Shown: positions 36,797 through 46,223 of the stretch, piece by piece | Layout: each line of letters opens with the position of its first letter | Position numbering within the stretch: the first letter of the stretch is position 1 | Assembly: GCA_012964665.1 (NCBI GenBank) | Contig: DTTO01000002.1 | Location: 1-49,685 of the forward strand | Source: Fidelibacterota bacterium | Lineage (GTDB): Bacteria > Fidelibacterota > Marinisomatia > Marinisomatales > TCS55 | DNA length: 49,685 nucleotides | Direction: 5' to 3' | Program-made: the position numbers and the translations under genes | Notes under the pieces: generated by a model | The model's database searches: none | What the model was told of the DNA's origin: nothing | The model's input: only the letters and a program-made list of their open reading frames with translations

Positions 36797-37825
36797 ATGA
36801 AAGCACTAGTAAAAAAATCACCAGAACAGGGAATTTGGATCGAAGATGTTCCTATTCCGGAATGCGGTACCAACGACGTTAAAATAAAAATTTCCCATAC
36901 AGCTATTTGCGGGACAGATTTGCAGATATATAAATGGAATGAATGGGCCCAACGGACTTTGGAACTGCCATTAATTACTGGTCATGAATTTGTAGGAATT
37001 GTAGAAGAGATTGGCCCGGGCGTTACTCATTATAAACCAGGAGACCGCGTTTCTGGAGAGGGACACATCACTTGCGGATATTGTCGTAACTGCCGTGCTG
37101 GGAAACGTCACCTTTGTCACAAGACTATTGGGGTGGGAATTCAACGTGCAGGTGCTTTTGCAGAATACCTTGTTATCCCTGAATCCAATGTTTGGCCAAT
37201 CCATGATGATATTCCCTCTGAGATCGCCGCATTCTTTGATCCATTCGGAAATGCGATACACACTGCCCTATCCTATGAATTGGTCGGGGAAGATGTCCTG
37301 ATTACCGGTGCAGGACCTATTGGAATTATGGCCACTGCCATCTGCAAATTTGTTGGTGCAAGGAATGTGGTGATTACCGATGTGAATGAATACCGGCTGA
37401 ACCTTGCGAAAAAATTGGGTGCCACGAAAACGATAAATATCTCCAAAGAAAATATTCGGGACTCTTTTGATGAATTGAATATGGTCAATGGCTTTGATGT
37501 AGGATTAGAGGTATCAGGAAACCCCTCTGCTTTTAAAGATATGCTTGAACATATGTACCATGGGGGGCGTATTGCCCTACTAGGACTTTTGCCAAAATCC
37601 ACTCAGATCAATTGGGATGATATCATATTTAAAGGTCTCCATGTTAAGGGGATTTACGGCAGAGAGATGTATGAAACATGGTATAAAATGACCCAGATGC
37701 TACGTGGTGGTTTAGATATTTCTGATGTGCTTACCCATCAGATTCCCATAAATGATTTTCAAAAAGGGTTTGAGATCATGGAATCAGGCAATTGTGGCAA
37801 AATTGTACTCGAATGGAATGCGTAA
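36797..37825 (+). CDS. tdh: L-threonine 3-dehydrogenase
   Basis: Zinc- and NAD-dependent enzyme that oxidises L-threonine to 2-amino-3-oxobutyrate. The 342 residues match E. coli Tdh closely. The catalytic zinc site includes the Cys of [10 protein letters not shown] and the His-Glu of GHEFVG. The structural zinc cysteines are in [15 protein letters not shown]. The NAD fold has GAGPIGIMA. The next gene, kbl, begins directly after the tdh stop and takes the product onward. Confidence 0.97.
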   Translation: MKALVKKSPEQGIWIEDVPIPECGTNDVKIKISHTAICGTDLQIYKWNEWAQRTLELPLITGHEFVGIVEEIGPGVTHYKPGDRVSGEGHITCGYCRNCRAGKRHLCHKTIGVGIQRAGAFAEYLVIPESNVWPIHDDIPSEIAAFFDPFGNAIHTALSYELVGEDVLITGAGPIGIMATAICKFVGARNVVITDVNEYRLNLAKKLGATKTINISKENIRDSFDELNMVNGFDVGLEVSGNPSAFKDMLEHMYHGGRIALLGLLPKSTQINWDDIIFKGLHVKGIYGREMYETWYKMTQMLRGGLDISDVLTHQIPINDFQKGFEIMESGNCGKIVLEWNA

Positions 37826-39013
37826 ATGAGTGATTCAAAACAAATTTATGAAGATACTCTTTCTCGAATAGAGGCAGAAGGGCTATACAAGAAAGAACGA
37901 ATCATTACAACACCTCAAAGCGTAGGTATTTCTACCAAAGAAGGCGGTCAGGTTCTCAACTTTTGCGCTAACAATTATCTTGGTCTAGCCGATAATCCAG
38001 ACGTGATCTCTGCGGCCAAAGACGCACTAGACAACCACGGATTTGGCATGGCTTCCGTACGATTTATCTGCGGAACTCAAGACCTTCACAAAAAATTAGA
38101 ATCTAAGATTTCACAATTTTTTGGTACAGATGATTCTATCCTATATACATCTTGTTTCGATGCCAATGGAGGATTGTTTGAAACCTTATTGACTTCTGAA
38201 GATGCGGTAATCTCTGATGCATTGAACCATGCTTCTATCATTGATGGAATAAGACTTTGTAAAGCACAGCGATACCGTTATGCTAATTCCGATATGTCTG
38301 ACCTTGAAGCAAAACTAAAGGATGCTCAAAATGCTCGTTTGAGACTCATTGCTACAGATGGTGTTTTTTCCATGGATGGCTATATCGCTAAACTGGATGA
38401 GATCACAGTATTAGCCGAAAAATATGATGCTATGCTGATGGTGGATGATTCTCATGCCACCGGTTTTATTGGTAAAACCGGACGTGGTTCAGCGGAACAC
38501 AGGGGCGTTATGGATAAGGTTGACGTTTGGACCTCCACTTTAGGCAAGGCTCTTGGCGGCGCTTCCGGAGGTTTTACCACTGGTAGAAAGGAAATTATAG
38601 ATTTACTGCGCCAACGTTCACGTCCCTACATTTTTTCAAATACGGTGGCACCGGCAATTGTGGCAGCTGGCATTAAAGTTTTTGACATGCTTTCTGGCAC
38701 CACCGCTTTAAGAGACAAACTGGAAGAAAATACTATTTATTTCCGAGAAAAAATGACTGCTGCCGGTTTTGATATAAAAGAAGGTTCACACCCCATTGTC
38801 CCAATTATGCTTTATGATGCAATGCTGGCTCAAAAAATGGCTGCAACTCTTTTGGATGAAAACATTTATGTAATTGGTTTTTTCTTTCCCGTGGTACCAA
38901 AAGGAGAAGCACGAATCCGTGTTCAAATTTCCGCAGGAATGGAAAGAGAACATTTAGATCGTGCCATAGCCGCTTTCACAAAAGTAGGGCGAGACCTGGG
39001 GGTACTCTCCTGA
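37826..39013 (+). CDS. kbl: 2-amino-3-ketobutyrate CoA ligase (glycine C-acetyltransferase)
   Basis: PLP enzyme that cleaves 2-amino-3-oxobutyrate with CoA into glycine and acetyl-CoA. Length 395. The PLP lysine is K241 in [13 protein letters not shown]. The Asp-His pair VDDSHATGF and the [14 protein letters not shown] stretch are conserved. It is fused in tandem to tdh (zero-base spacing), the standard threonine-to-glycine pathway. The stop is one base from the start of the dioxygenase gene downstream. Confidence 0.97.
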   Translation: MSDSKQIYEDTLSRIEAEGLYKKERIITTPQSVGISTKEGGQVLNFCANNYLGLADNPDVISAAKDALDNHGFGMASVRFICGTQDLHKKLESKISQFFGTDDSILYTSCFDANGGLFETLLTSEDAVISDALNHASIIDGIRLCKAQRYRYANSDMSDLEAKLKDAQNARLRLIATDGVFSMDGYIAKLDEITVLAEKYDAMLMVDDSHATGFIGKTGRGSAEHRGVMDKVDVWTSTLGKALGGASGGFTTGRKEIIDLLRQRSRPYIFSNTVAPAIVAAGIKVFDMLSGTTALRDKLEENTIYFREKMTAAGFDIKEGSHPIVPIMLYDAMLAQKMAATLLDENIYVIGFFFPVVPKGEARIRVQISAGMEREHLDRAIAAFTKVGRDLGVLS

Positions 39014-39014
39014 A

Positions 39015-40133
39015 TTGAATCTTGCTGATTATGATATAGATCCAAAACGAGGATTCCTCCCAAATCCTGACCCGATAACTAATCTTCCACAACAATATAA
39101 ATCCTGGGATGAACTTGGTGCAACTATGCCTCTATTGCTTGCAGGCGGAAAATTTCGCATTTCCGTTCGCAACTTGCCCATGCTTGATTCTAATCGATTA
39201 AATGATGGGCCTGAATTAGAACGGGCCATGATGCTTTTATCGATGTTTGCTAATGCTTACATTAATTGGGGAGAGAAAATTAAAAAATCCATTCCATCCA
39301 ATCTAGCTGTTGCTCTTTGGGAAGTGGCACATCGATTAGGTCGTCAACCCATCTCAAGTCACGCATCCATCGTCCTAAATAATTGGAAACGAATTGATAC
39401 GAGAGGGCCTCTAATTCCAGAAAATTTAGATACGGTACAAAATTTTTTAGGCGGCAAAGATGAGGACTGGTTTTTTCTGTCAACTGTAGGAGTGGAATCT
39501 GCTGGTGGCGAAGTACCAAAAATACTCATAGCTGCTATCGATGCTATTGAAACTGATAATTCTAAATTGCTGCATAAACATCTGGTAAGGCTATCAACTG
39601 CAATTGAAAAGATGCTGGTTGCCTTGAAACGTATGTATGAACATTGTGAACCTAAATTATTTTTTGAGCGCATTCGTCCATTTTTAACCGGATGGGAGCC
39701 AAAGGGTGTTATTTATGAAGGTATCGATACCAAACCAAAGATCTTTATTGGTGGAAGTGCGGCTCAAAGTTCGCTGCTTCAGGCTATCGATTCTGGCCTT
39801 GGGATTCAACACAAAAGTCAGGCCTCTGGCCCATTTCTAGCAGAAATGCGAAAATATATGCCGGCCAATCATCGTACTTTTTTAAGTCAACTTGACGCGG
39901 CTCCATCCATATCTAAATATGTAGAAAAAATCAATGATACCCTCCTATCAAATACCTTCAACTCATGTGTTTCACTATTAAATACCTTCCGCCAAAAGCA
40001 TTTAGAAATGGCTATAACCTATATTTCAAAACAGGCTAATGATGAAAAAGCCGCCACGGGAACTGGTGGAACTGAATTTGTTCAATTTCTTTCGAAAGCA
40101 AAATCCGAGACGGACTCTTCAAAAATAAACTAA
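39015..40133 (+). CDS. ido: Indoleamine 2,3-dioxygenase-like haem protein
   Basis: IDO opens the indole ring of tryptophan with O2 to give N-formylkynurenine. This 372-residue protein follows the IDO pattern throughout. The proximal haem ligand is H329 in FRQKHLEMA (human H346). F216, F217 and R221 in KLFFERIRPFL match human F226, F227 and R231. The GGSAAQSS motif and the mobile GTGG loop (GTGGTEF) are kept. Other landmarks are YMPANHRTFL and VIYEG. Start is TTG, one base after kbl; a stop lies upstream in frame and no ATG fits. No signal peptide is seen. Bacterial homologues often differ in substrate or rate, so tryptophan activity is inferred. Confidence 0.88.
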   Translation: MNLADYDIDPKRGFLPNPDPITNLPQQYKSWDELGATMPLLLAGGKFRISVRNLPMLDSNRLNDGPELERAMMLLSMFANAYINWGEKIKKSIPSNLAVALWEVAHRLGRQPISSHASIVLNNWKRIDTRGPLIPENLDTVQNFLGGKDEDWFFLSTVGVESAGGEVPKILIAAIDAIETDNSKLLHKHLVRLSTAIEKMLVALKRMYEHCEPKLFFERIRPFLTGWEPKGVIYEGIDTKPKIFIGGSAAQSSLLQAIDSGLGIQHKSQASGPFLAEMRKYMPANHRTFLSQLDAAPSISKYVEKINDTLLSNTFNSCVSLLNTFRQKHLEMAITYISKQANDEKAATGTGGTEFVQFLSKAKSETDSSKIN

Positions 40134-40267
40134 TTTGCGGTATCGTTTTCAACAGTGATTCTATCGTTGTATTAGTTATATCTAATATAAATAGGATATC
40201 CATTGCTCTCCAGAAGGGTAGAAAGGTATATTCCCCGGCTTTTTTAAGGCTATAATTATAACATTTT

Positions 40268-42169
40268 ATGAACAGTAAACTAACACCCAGATTATTGATT
40301 ATTGGTCTCATTCTCATATGGGCAATATGGGCCATTTGGCCAACCATTAGGTACCAGGGCCTATCCGATGCTGAAAAGGAGAGTATGCGGGAGGAAGGAA
40401 CAATTGAGCAAATCGAATCACGCACCATCAAACAGGGACTGGATCTTAAGGGTGGAATGTATATCGTCCTTGAAGTAGACCTGCCAACCCTGATGGAAAC
40501 CCTTGCAATAAATAAAGATAATAGATTCAACCAATCAATCACTTCCATAAGGGACCAACTGACAAGAACACCGGAAGCTGATTTTTTCACTTTATTCTCG
40601 TCAGCCTCCAATGATAACAATCTCAAGTTATCCCGTTACTACTATGATTTTGGTTCCAGTAATGAGGATATCCTTACCGCACTTGGAGAAGAATCGGAAG
40701 ACGCAATCAATCGTGTTTTGGAAATTCTTCAAAACCGTGTAGACCAATTCGGTGTCGCAGAACCAACAATTCAAAAACAGGGTAGCCAGCGCATCATTGT
40801 TGAACTAGCAGGCGTTCAGGATTCTGAAAGAGCGCGTTCCCTTTTGGAAAGCACTGCACTATTGGAATTCTTCCTGGTAAAAGATGTAAATACTACCAAT
40901 GAGATTCTGGTTAAAATTGATCAGGCTCTGAAAGGGGATGAAACCATTGCAGATGTTATAGAATCTGCATCAGTCGAAGAGGTAGAAGAAACAAAAGAAA
41001 GTAATGATCAAACTGTATCCGTTAGTGAATTGTTCGGTGAAACAGAAGAATTGGGCGCTTCATCTGACTCCGCAGTTGTTGATGAAGACATGTTCGCTGA
41101 GCGTCCTTTCTCTTCTATGCTGAGAAACCTTGGGCAGGCAATTGGTATTCCTGAAAAGAATGTTTATGCAGTTAAAAAGATTTTAGAGCGGCCAGAGGTT
41201 CGGGAAAAACTGGCTGCTGTTGGCGGTACTTTCATGTTTAGTCACAAAGTAGAAGAATATCCCCTTGTGGATGGTACGATTGAAAAAATGTACAGTCTGT
41301 ATTTGCTTGAAGACGAAGCAGAACTCACTGGCGGGGTAGTTGAAGAAGCAAAAGCAAATTTAGGTCCACAGGGATCTACCTCTGCCGGCCAACCTATTGT
41401 TAACCTGACAATGAACTCTGACGGCGCCCGTAAATGGTCGATTGTTACTGGATCCAATGTAGGCCGTCAGATTGCTATCGTTTTAGATAAAAAAGTGCAT
41501 ATGGCACCTAATATTAGGGAAAAAATTTCAGGTGGCGGAACCTTAATTGAAGGCTTTGCCAATATCAATGAAGCAAAGGATATCGCCATTGTTCTTAGAG
41601 CAGGTGCACTGCCGGCACCAGTGGACATTATTGAAGAAAGGGTTGTTGGTCCTTCACTCGGTGCTGATTCCATACGCCGTGGTACACAATCAGTACTCAT
41701 TGGTCTGGGCCTAGTTCTGATATTTATGTTGATTTATTACAAAGTTTCAGGATTGATTGCTGATTTTGCGTTGATTTGGAATATCGTTCTTGTTTTGGCT
41801 GTCCTCGCTTCTCTACAGGCAACACTCACGCTTCCAGGAATTGCAGGGTTGATTTTAACTGTAGGTATGTCCATCGACTCAAATGTTATTATCTTTGAAC
41901 GTATTCGAGAAGAATTGCGCAAAGGTAAAACACCGCGTTCTGCAGTTGACGGCGGTTATGACCGTGCGCTAACTGCTATTATCGATGCTAATGTAACAAC
42001 TTTGATTGCAGCACTGGTCTTGTGGCAGTTTGGTACGGGTCCTGTTCGTGGATTCGCGACAGTACTTTTTTGGGGAATACTAATATCCATGTTTACTGCT
42101 ATTTTTGTAACCCGTACTATCTTTAACCTTTTCACCAATCGCAAAAACTTAAGCAAGTTGAGTATATGA
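40268..42169 (+). CDS. secD: Protein-export membrane protein SecD
   Basis: SecD uses the proton gradient to pull preproteins across the membrane. 633 residues. Transmembrane helix 1 is at about 9-25, a large periplasmic region spans about 30-465, and five helices close the protein. Family motifs are present: GLDLKGGMYIVLEVD, NRVDQFGVAEPTIQKQG, and the C-terminal GMSIDSNVIIFERIREELRKGK. An acidic, low-complexity insertion (about 220-280, many Glu, Ser and Asp) interrupts the periplasmic domain. The ATG has no clear Shine-Dalgarno. A TATAAT stands at 40251. The 134-base gap upstream shows no gene. Confidence 0.96.
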   Translation: MNSKLTPRLLIIGLILIWAIWAIWPTIRYQGLSDAEKESMREEGTIEQIESRTIKQGLDLKGGMYIVLEVDLPTLMETLAINKDNRFNQSITSIRDQLTRTPEADFFTLFSSASNDNNLKLSRYYYDFGSSNEDILTALGEESEDAINRVLEILQNRVDQFGVAEPTIQKQGSQRIIVELAGVQDSERARSLLESTALLEFFLVKDVNTTNEILVKIDQALKGDETIADVIESASVEEVEETKESNDQTVSVSELFGETEELGASSDSAVVDEDMFAERPFSSMLRNLGQAIGIPEKNVYAVKKILERPEVREKLAAVGGTFMFSHKVEEYPLVDGTIEKMYSLYLLEDEAELTGGVVEEAKANLGPQGSTSAGQPIVNLTMNSDGARKWSIVTGSNVGRQIAIVLDKKVHMAPNIREKISGGGTLIEGFANINEAKDIAIVLRAGALPAPVDIIEERVVGPSLGADSIRRGTQSVLIGLGLVLIFMLIYYKVSGLIADFALIWNIVLVLAVLASLQATLTLPGIAGLILTVGMSIDSNVIIFERIREELRKGKTPRSAVDGGYDRALTAIIDANVTTLIAALVLWQFGTGPVRGFATVLFWGILISMFTAIFVTRTIFNLFTNRKNLSKLSI

Positions 42170-43095
42170 GAATTATACAAGAAACCAATATCGATTTTAT
42201 ACGACAGAGAAAGGTTTCCTTCATACTTTCTGCATTTGTGATTCTGGCCGGCATAATTTCCCTGGTGATCAATGGCGGACCTAAACTAAGTATTGACTTT
42301 AAAGGCGGTACTTTAGTCTCCGTTCAATATACAGAAGCCATGGATGTAACCACTGTGCGTACTGCCATGGGGAATGTAAATATCGACGGACAATCATTTG
42401 ATTTTAGTCGCGAAGAGATCAAACATTTTGGTGGTCCTAGCGCTATATTAATTCGTGTACCACACATTGAGGGCGCACCGCAAAATTTTGCCCAAAAAAT
42501 TGTTGATCATCTTTATAGTGCATTTCCTGAAAAAGTACCTGAAAGTAAAACGGATTTTATTTTAGGGAAGGGAACGGTTAGCCCAAAAATAGGTTCAGAA
42601 TTAAGTGGAAAAGCAGTCATGGCTATCATATCCGCCCTGGGGTTAATTCTTCTGTACATTTCCATTCGGTTTGAATTTAGATTCGCATTAGGTGCCATCG
42701 CTGCTTTGGTACATGACGTATTAATAACATTAGGGCTTTTTTCACTTCTGGGGTATGAAATCAGTTTACCCATTATTGCGGCATTTCTTACTATCGTTGG
42801 TTATTCGCTAAACGATACAATTGTTATCTTTGACCGTATTCGTGAAAATGCAAAAGCTTCCAAACGGGAAGCATATCATGGGGTTGTAAATCGAAGTATT
42901 AATGATTCCCTTTCCCGAACTGTTGTCACATCTCTCACAACATTTCTTGTAATATTTATACTTTGGCTATTTGGTGGCGAGGTCATCCACAATTTTGCCC
43001 TGGCTATGATCATTGGAGTTATTGTAGGGACTTATTCATCAATTTATATTGCCAGTCCAATTGTGGTTCAACTTCATGAAAATGCCGCTAAATAA
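42166..43095 (+). CDS. secF: Protein-export membrane protein SecF
   Basis: Partner of SecD in the Sec translocon, 309 residues with six transmembrane helices. Conserved stretches are LSIDFKGGTLVSVQ, IGSELSGKAVMAIISAL, and NDTIVIFDRIREN in helix 5. The start overlaps the secD stop by 4 bases. A strong terminator follows 15 bases after the stop. Confidence 0.97.
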   Translation: MRIIQETNIDFIRQRKVSFILSAFVILAGIISLVINGGPKLSIDFKGGTLVSVQYTEAMDVTTVRTAMGNVNIDGQSFDFSREEIKHFGGPSAILIRVPHIEGAPQNFAQKIVDHLYSAFPEKVPESKTDFILGKGTVSPKIGSELSGKAVMAIISALGLILLYISIRFEFRFALGAIAALVHDVLITLGLFSLLGYEISLPIIAAFLTIVGYSLNDTIVIFDRIRENAKASKREAYHGVVNRSINDSLSRTVVTSLTTFLVIFILWLFGGEVIHNFALAMIIGVIVGTYSSIYIASPIVVQLHENAAK

Positions 43096-43110
43096 AACTA
43101 ATAATAAATA

Positions 43111-43137
43111 AAAGCCCCCACATTTGGGGGCTTTTTT
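43111..43137 (+). terminator. Intrinsic terminator after secDF, probably bidirectional
   Basis: aaagccccca (43111-43120), loop catt, tgggggcttt (43125-43134), then a T-run. On the other strand the stem is followed by TTTTATTTATT, so it may also stop transcription from the convergent ABC exporter genes. Confidence 0.93.
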
Positions 43138-43177
43138 ATTATTTCTAATTTTAACAAAAATTGTTTTTAGAACACAT

Positions 43178-44368
43178 TTAACTCCTAAAAATGGTGCTTT
43201 CCCGGTTAAACCATTTGACACACCAAAAAATTGCCAGTCCCGCCAAGCCAAACAAAGATACATATACTTCAGTCATTAAAAATGGGTCCATCACACCAGC
43301 GATAATATCTTTAGATGCCAAAGACACATTTAATACGGGAATTAACGCAGTAATAGTATTTAACTCTATCCCCGGCAAGGTGCCTATCACTGCAGGAAAA
43401 ATAATAACAATATTCAATGGCGCCATGATACTTTGTGCTTCCTTAAAGGATTTTGCATAGATAGATAAACCCAAAAGCACAGCACTGAAAAAAGCAGCCA
43501 CAGGAAGGACTAGTGTCATAATCAATCCAATGGTTTTTGGGCTCAGAACTTCATTAATAATAACCAATATCTCCGGCGGGATTTCAGGAATTCTTTGAAT
43601 TCCTATAGCCATCCCGGCTAGGGCAATAAAGGCGGTTAAAACTGCAGCTAACATCACCACTAAGAATTTGCCCAAAACAATATCCAGACGGCTAGCTGGT
43701 GATGAAAGAATCGTTTCCAGTGTACCTCTTTCTTTTTCTCCGGCGCCTAAATCAATAGCCGGGTACATGGCCCCCATAAATCCAAAGATAATGAATACAT
43801 ATGGAAACCATCCTCCAGCGATCTTACCAAATTTTTCCTGTTTAGAAGCAATATCTTTATAGGTCAAATTGTATGCTTTTACTACTTCCGGTTTAAGATT
43901 TAAGCGGTTCATTCTTTTAGTTACTATTTGATTTTCGAATCCTTTTAAAACACCATTTATCCGATCCTTTGTAATCCCGAATGAATCCGTACCTTTAAAG
44001 TGAATGTTAATTTTTGCTTGACCATTTTGATCAATTTGGGATTGATAATCTGAATCAATATAAATGGCAGCATCTAGGTATTCATTTTGGATATAGCTCT
44101 CAACACTGTCTTCCGGGATTTGATTCAGCATGGTCACCTTATCCATATTGATAAATGCTTGAAATAAATCTGGCGCAAATTCCTGACCAAAAAATCGCAC
44201 TTTTAAGTGTTTCTCGCTGGCCTTTTTAGCCTGAGAAAATGAGATTTTAGTAATCGTACCAATAAGAACTGGAATTAAAAATAGCGGGACTACAATCATC
44301 ATGATGATTGTTCGTCTATCACGCGTGATATCGATGATTTCTTTCCGGGCAATTATGAGAAATTTCAA
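43178..44368 (-). CDS. ABC-2 type permease (NatB-like exporter)
   Basis: Membrane component of an ABC exporter, 396 residues. Helix 1 follows a short basic N-terminus (FLIIARKEIIDITRDRRT). A periplasmic domain lies at about 50-190, and five to six helices follow, with GAGEKERGTLETILSSPASR as the conserved coupling-helix motif. The start chosen is TTG at 44368: GGGAGG lies just upstream and the ATPase stop is one base away. A longer frame from 44407 would overlap the ATPase by 38 bases. The pair resembles the Na+ exporter NatAB, but substrate is uncertain. Confidence 0.87.
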   Translation of the reverse strand: MKFLIIARKEIIDITRDRRTIIMMIVVPLFLIPVLIGTITKISFSQAKKASEKHLKVRFFGQEFAPDLFQAFINMDKVTMLNQIPEDSVESYIQNEYLDAAIYIDSDYQSQIDQNGQAKINIHFKGTDSFGITKDRINGVLKGFENQIVTKRMNRLNLKPEVVKAYNLTYKDIASKQEKFGKIAGGWFPYVFIIFGFMGAMYPAIDLGAGEKERGTLETILSSPASRLDIVLGKFLVVMLAAVLTAFIALAGMAIGIQRIPEIPPEILVIINEVLSPKTIGLIMTLVLPVAAFFSAVLLGLSIYAKSFKEAQSIMAPLNIVIIFPAVIGTLPGIELNTITALIPVLNVSLASKDIIAGVMDPFLMTEVYVSLFGLAGLAIFWCVKWFNRESTIFRS

Positions 44369-44369
44369 C

Positions 44370-45140
44370 TTAGGCCTCCCCCACTCGATATATAAATTCA
44401 TCTTCAAAAGTCGCCTGTGTCATTTCAGCCTTAAATTGATCCAATGTATTATTATAAAAGAGGCGCCCATTATAAATGATTGATATATCATCGCAAACCT
44501 GATTTACTTCTCCCATACGATGGGTAGAAAAAATCACGGTCTTACCCTCTTCACGACAGGAACGTATCAAATCCATGATAGCCCTTGATGTCATTACATC
44601 CAAGCCGGCAGTGGGTTCATCAAATATCATAACTTGCGGATCATGAATAATCGTTCGCGCGATAGAGGTCTTCTGTTTCATCCCTGTACTCAACCTTGAT
44701 ATACGACGGTCAGCAAAACTGTGCATATCTAATATTTGGAATAGATGATCCTTTCGTTTTTGGAATGCGCTTTTTTCCATCCCATGAAGATCAGCAATAT
44801 ATTTCACAATTTCAGTAGGCGTTAGACGATCATAAAGTGCCGTTTGGCCTGTCATGAATCCAATTTGTTCCCGAACATTTTGGCCCTGTGAGACAGAATC
44901 AAATCCTGATACAGTAATAGAGCCGCTTGTTGGTTTTAACATTGTGGCAACCATCCGCAAAGTTGTGGTTTTCCCTGCACCATTCGGTCCAAGTAAGCCA
45001 AATATTCTCCCCGGTTGACATTCAAAACTGATATTATCTACAGCACGCAGGGTTTTAGTATTTTTATATTCATCTCCTAGTTCCTTACGCTGTTTCCTGT
45101 TGAGCGAAAAATCTTTGGAGAGGTTTTGAACCTGAATCAT
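44370..45140 (-). CDS. ABC transporter ATP-binding protein (NatA-like)
   Basis: ATPase of 256 residues powering the adjacent permease. Walker A is GPNGAGKT, the Q-loop is in GFMTGQTALY, the signature is LSTGMKQK, Walker B is VMIFDEPTAG, and the switch His is in IFSTHRM. The signature LSTGMKQ instead of LSGGQ is usual for the Nat/drug-export group. The gene ends inside the ribosome-binding region of the permease. Confidence 0.93.
   Translation of the reverse strand: MIQVQNLSKDFSLNRKQRKELGDEYKNTKTLRAVDNISFECQPGRIFGLLGPNGAGKTTTLRMVATMLKPTSGSITVSGFDSVSQGQNVREQIGFMTGQTALYDRLTPTEIVKYIADLHGMEKSAFQKRKDHLFQILDMHSFADRRISRLSTGMKQKTSIARTIIHDPQVMIFDEPTAGLDVMTSRAIMDLIRSCREEGKTVIFSTHRMGEVNQVCDDISIIYNGRLFYNNTLDQFKAEMTQATFEDEFIYRVGEA
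44375..44380 (-). promoter_or_regulatory. Ribosome-binding site for the TTG-started permease
   Basis: GGGAGG on the minus strand, 6 bases before the TTG at 44368. It lies in the last codons of the ATPase gene. It decides the permease start and implies coupled translation. Confidence 0.75.
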
Positions 45141-45275
45141 ATTTTCCTTAAAAATTAATCGGCAGGAAAGTTATCGGAAAAAATGAAAGCCCCCAATAGA
45201 AGAAAGATTTGAATTCACCATTTTTTATCCATAAAACACATTCCGCATTACATTATATTTTCTTCAGGTATTTTA

Positions 45276-46196
45276 ATGAAAACAAAGATTTATATACTTT
45301 ACGCACTCATGAGCATTTTCTGGGGGATGACCTGGTATTTCCTGAAAGTTAGTTTAATAGAAATGCCTCTCTTATGGGGTCTATCAATCCGATTCCTAAT
45401 GGCTGGAATCATTTTTTGGGGAGTTTATTATTTCAGAAAAGATCGTGTACGTTTCACTCCCGAAGTCAAAATCGTTTATTTACTAATTACATTTTTTAAC
45501 TATTCTTTATGCTACATCCTGACTTATTGGGGATTAAAATATATTTACTCAAATCTGGGGTCTATTCTTTGGAGCCTTTTCCCATTGTGCGTGGCTGTCA
45601 TGGCACATTATTATTTACCTGATGAAAAAATATCTATCAAAAAATTTGTAAGTATTGCGATAGGTTTAATCGGGACAATTCTTCTACTTTACGAAGGCGG
45701 ATCTTTAGGTGGTAGATATATATTCTATGGTATTTCAGCCATGATACTTTCCGTCGTTTTGGCGGCATGGCCCAATGTGTATTTAAAAATGCATGCTGCT
45801 AAAATCAATCCATTCCATCTCAATGCTGTTGGGATGACCAGTTCCGGATTAATCATGATGGCCGCTTCATTAATGCTGGAAACCGGACAAAAAATGCCCC
45901 TCGATGGTATGAATCTTTTTGCCTTATTTTTTCTTACCGTTCCAGGCACGGTTGTGACGTGGGGAATTTATATTTGGCTTTTTACCTATATGCGTGTCAG
46001 CCAAATAAGCTATGTGGCTTTCTTCCCCCCGGTAATTGCTATTATCATGGGTTGGCTACTGCTTGATGAGAAGTTGCCTATAATTACCATTATTGGTGCG
46101 GGGCTGATTATGCTTGGTGGATTTCTGATTAATTTTGATCCTAAGAACCGTAAAACCCACATCAAGAAAAAATTGAACCTGTTATCGGAAGACTGA
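45276..46196 (+). CDS. EamA/DMT-family transporter
   Basis: Inner-membrane protein of 306 residues with ten hydrophobic helices arranged as two EamA repeats. The first repeat has SIFWGMTWYFLK and IRFLMAGIIFW. The second ends in IAIIMGWLLLDEKLPIITIIGAGLIMLGGFLI, the classic EamA C-terminal signature. Members export amino acids or other metabolites; the substrate here is unknown. It is divergent from the ABC genes across a 135-base gap. Confidence 0.9.
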   Translation: MKTKIYILYALMSIFWGMTWYFLKVSLIEMPLLWGLSIRFLMAGIIFWGVYYFRKDRVRFTPEVKIVYLLITFFNYSLCYILTYWGLKYIYSNLGSILWSLFPLCVAVMAHYYLPDEKISIKKFVSIAIGLIGTILLLYEGGSLGGRYIFYGISAMILSVVLAAWPNVYLKMHAAKINPFHLNAVGMTSSGLIMMAASLMLETGQKMPLDGMNLFALFFLTVPGTVVTWGIYIWLFTYMRVSQISYVAFFPPVIAIIMGWLLLDEKLPIITIIGAGLIMLGGFLINFDPKNRKTHIKKKLNLLSED

Positions 46197-46223
46197 TTCT
46201 GCTTTTTCTCTGTAAATTAACAT

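Noticed and set aside
40036-40626. A 196-residue minus-strand open frame across the ido-secD gap
   Set aside because: It overlaps the ends of two strongly supported genes, has a biased composition, and has no recognisable domain.
43178-45140. Firm assignment of the ABC pair as the sodium exporter NatAB
   Set aside because: The similarity is at the level of the ABC-2 export group, so substrate cannot be told from sequence.
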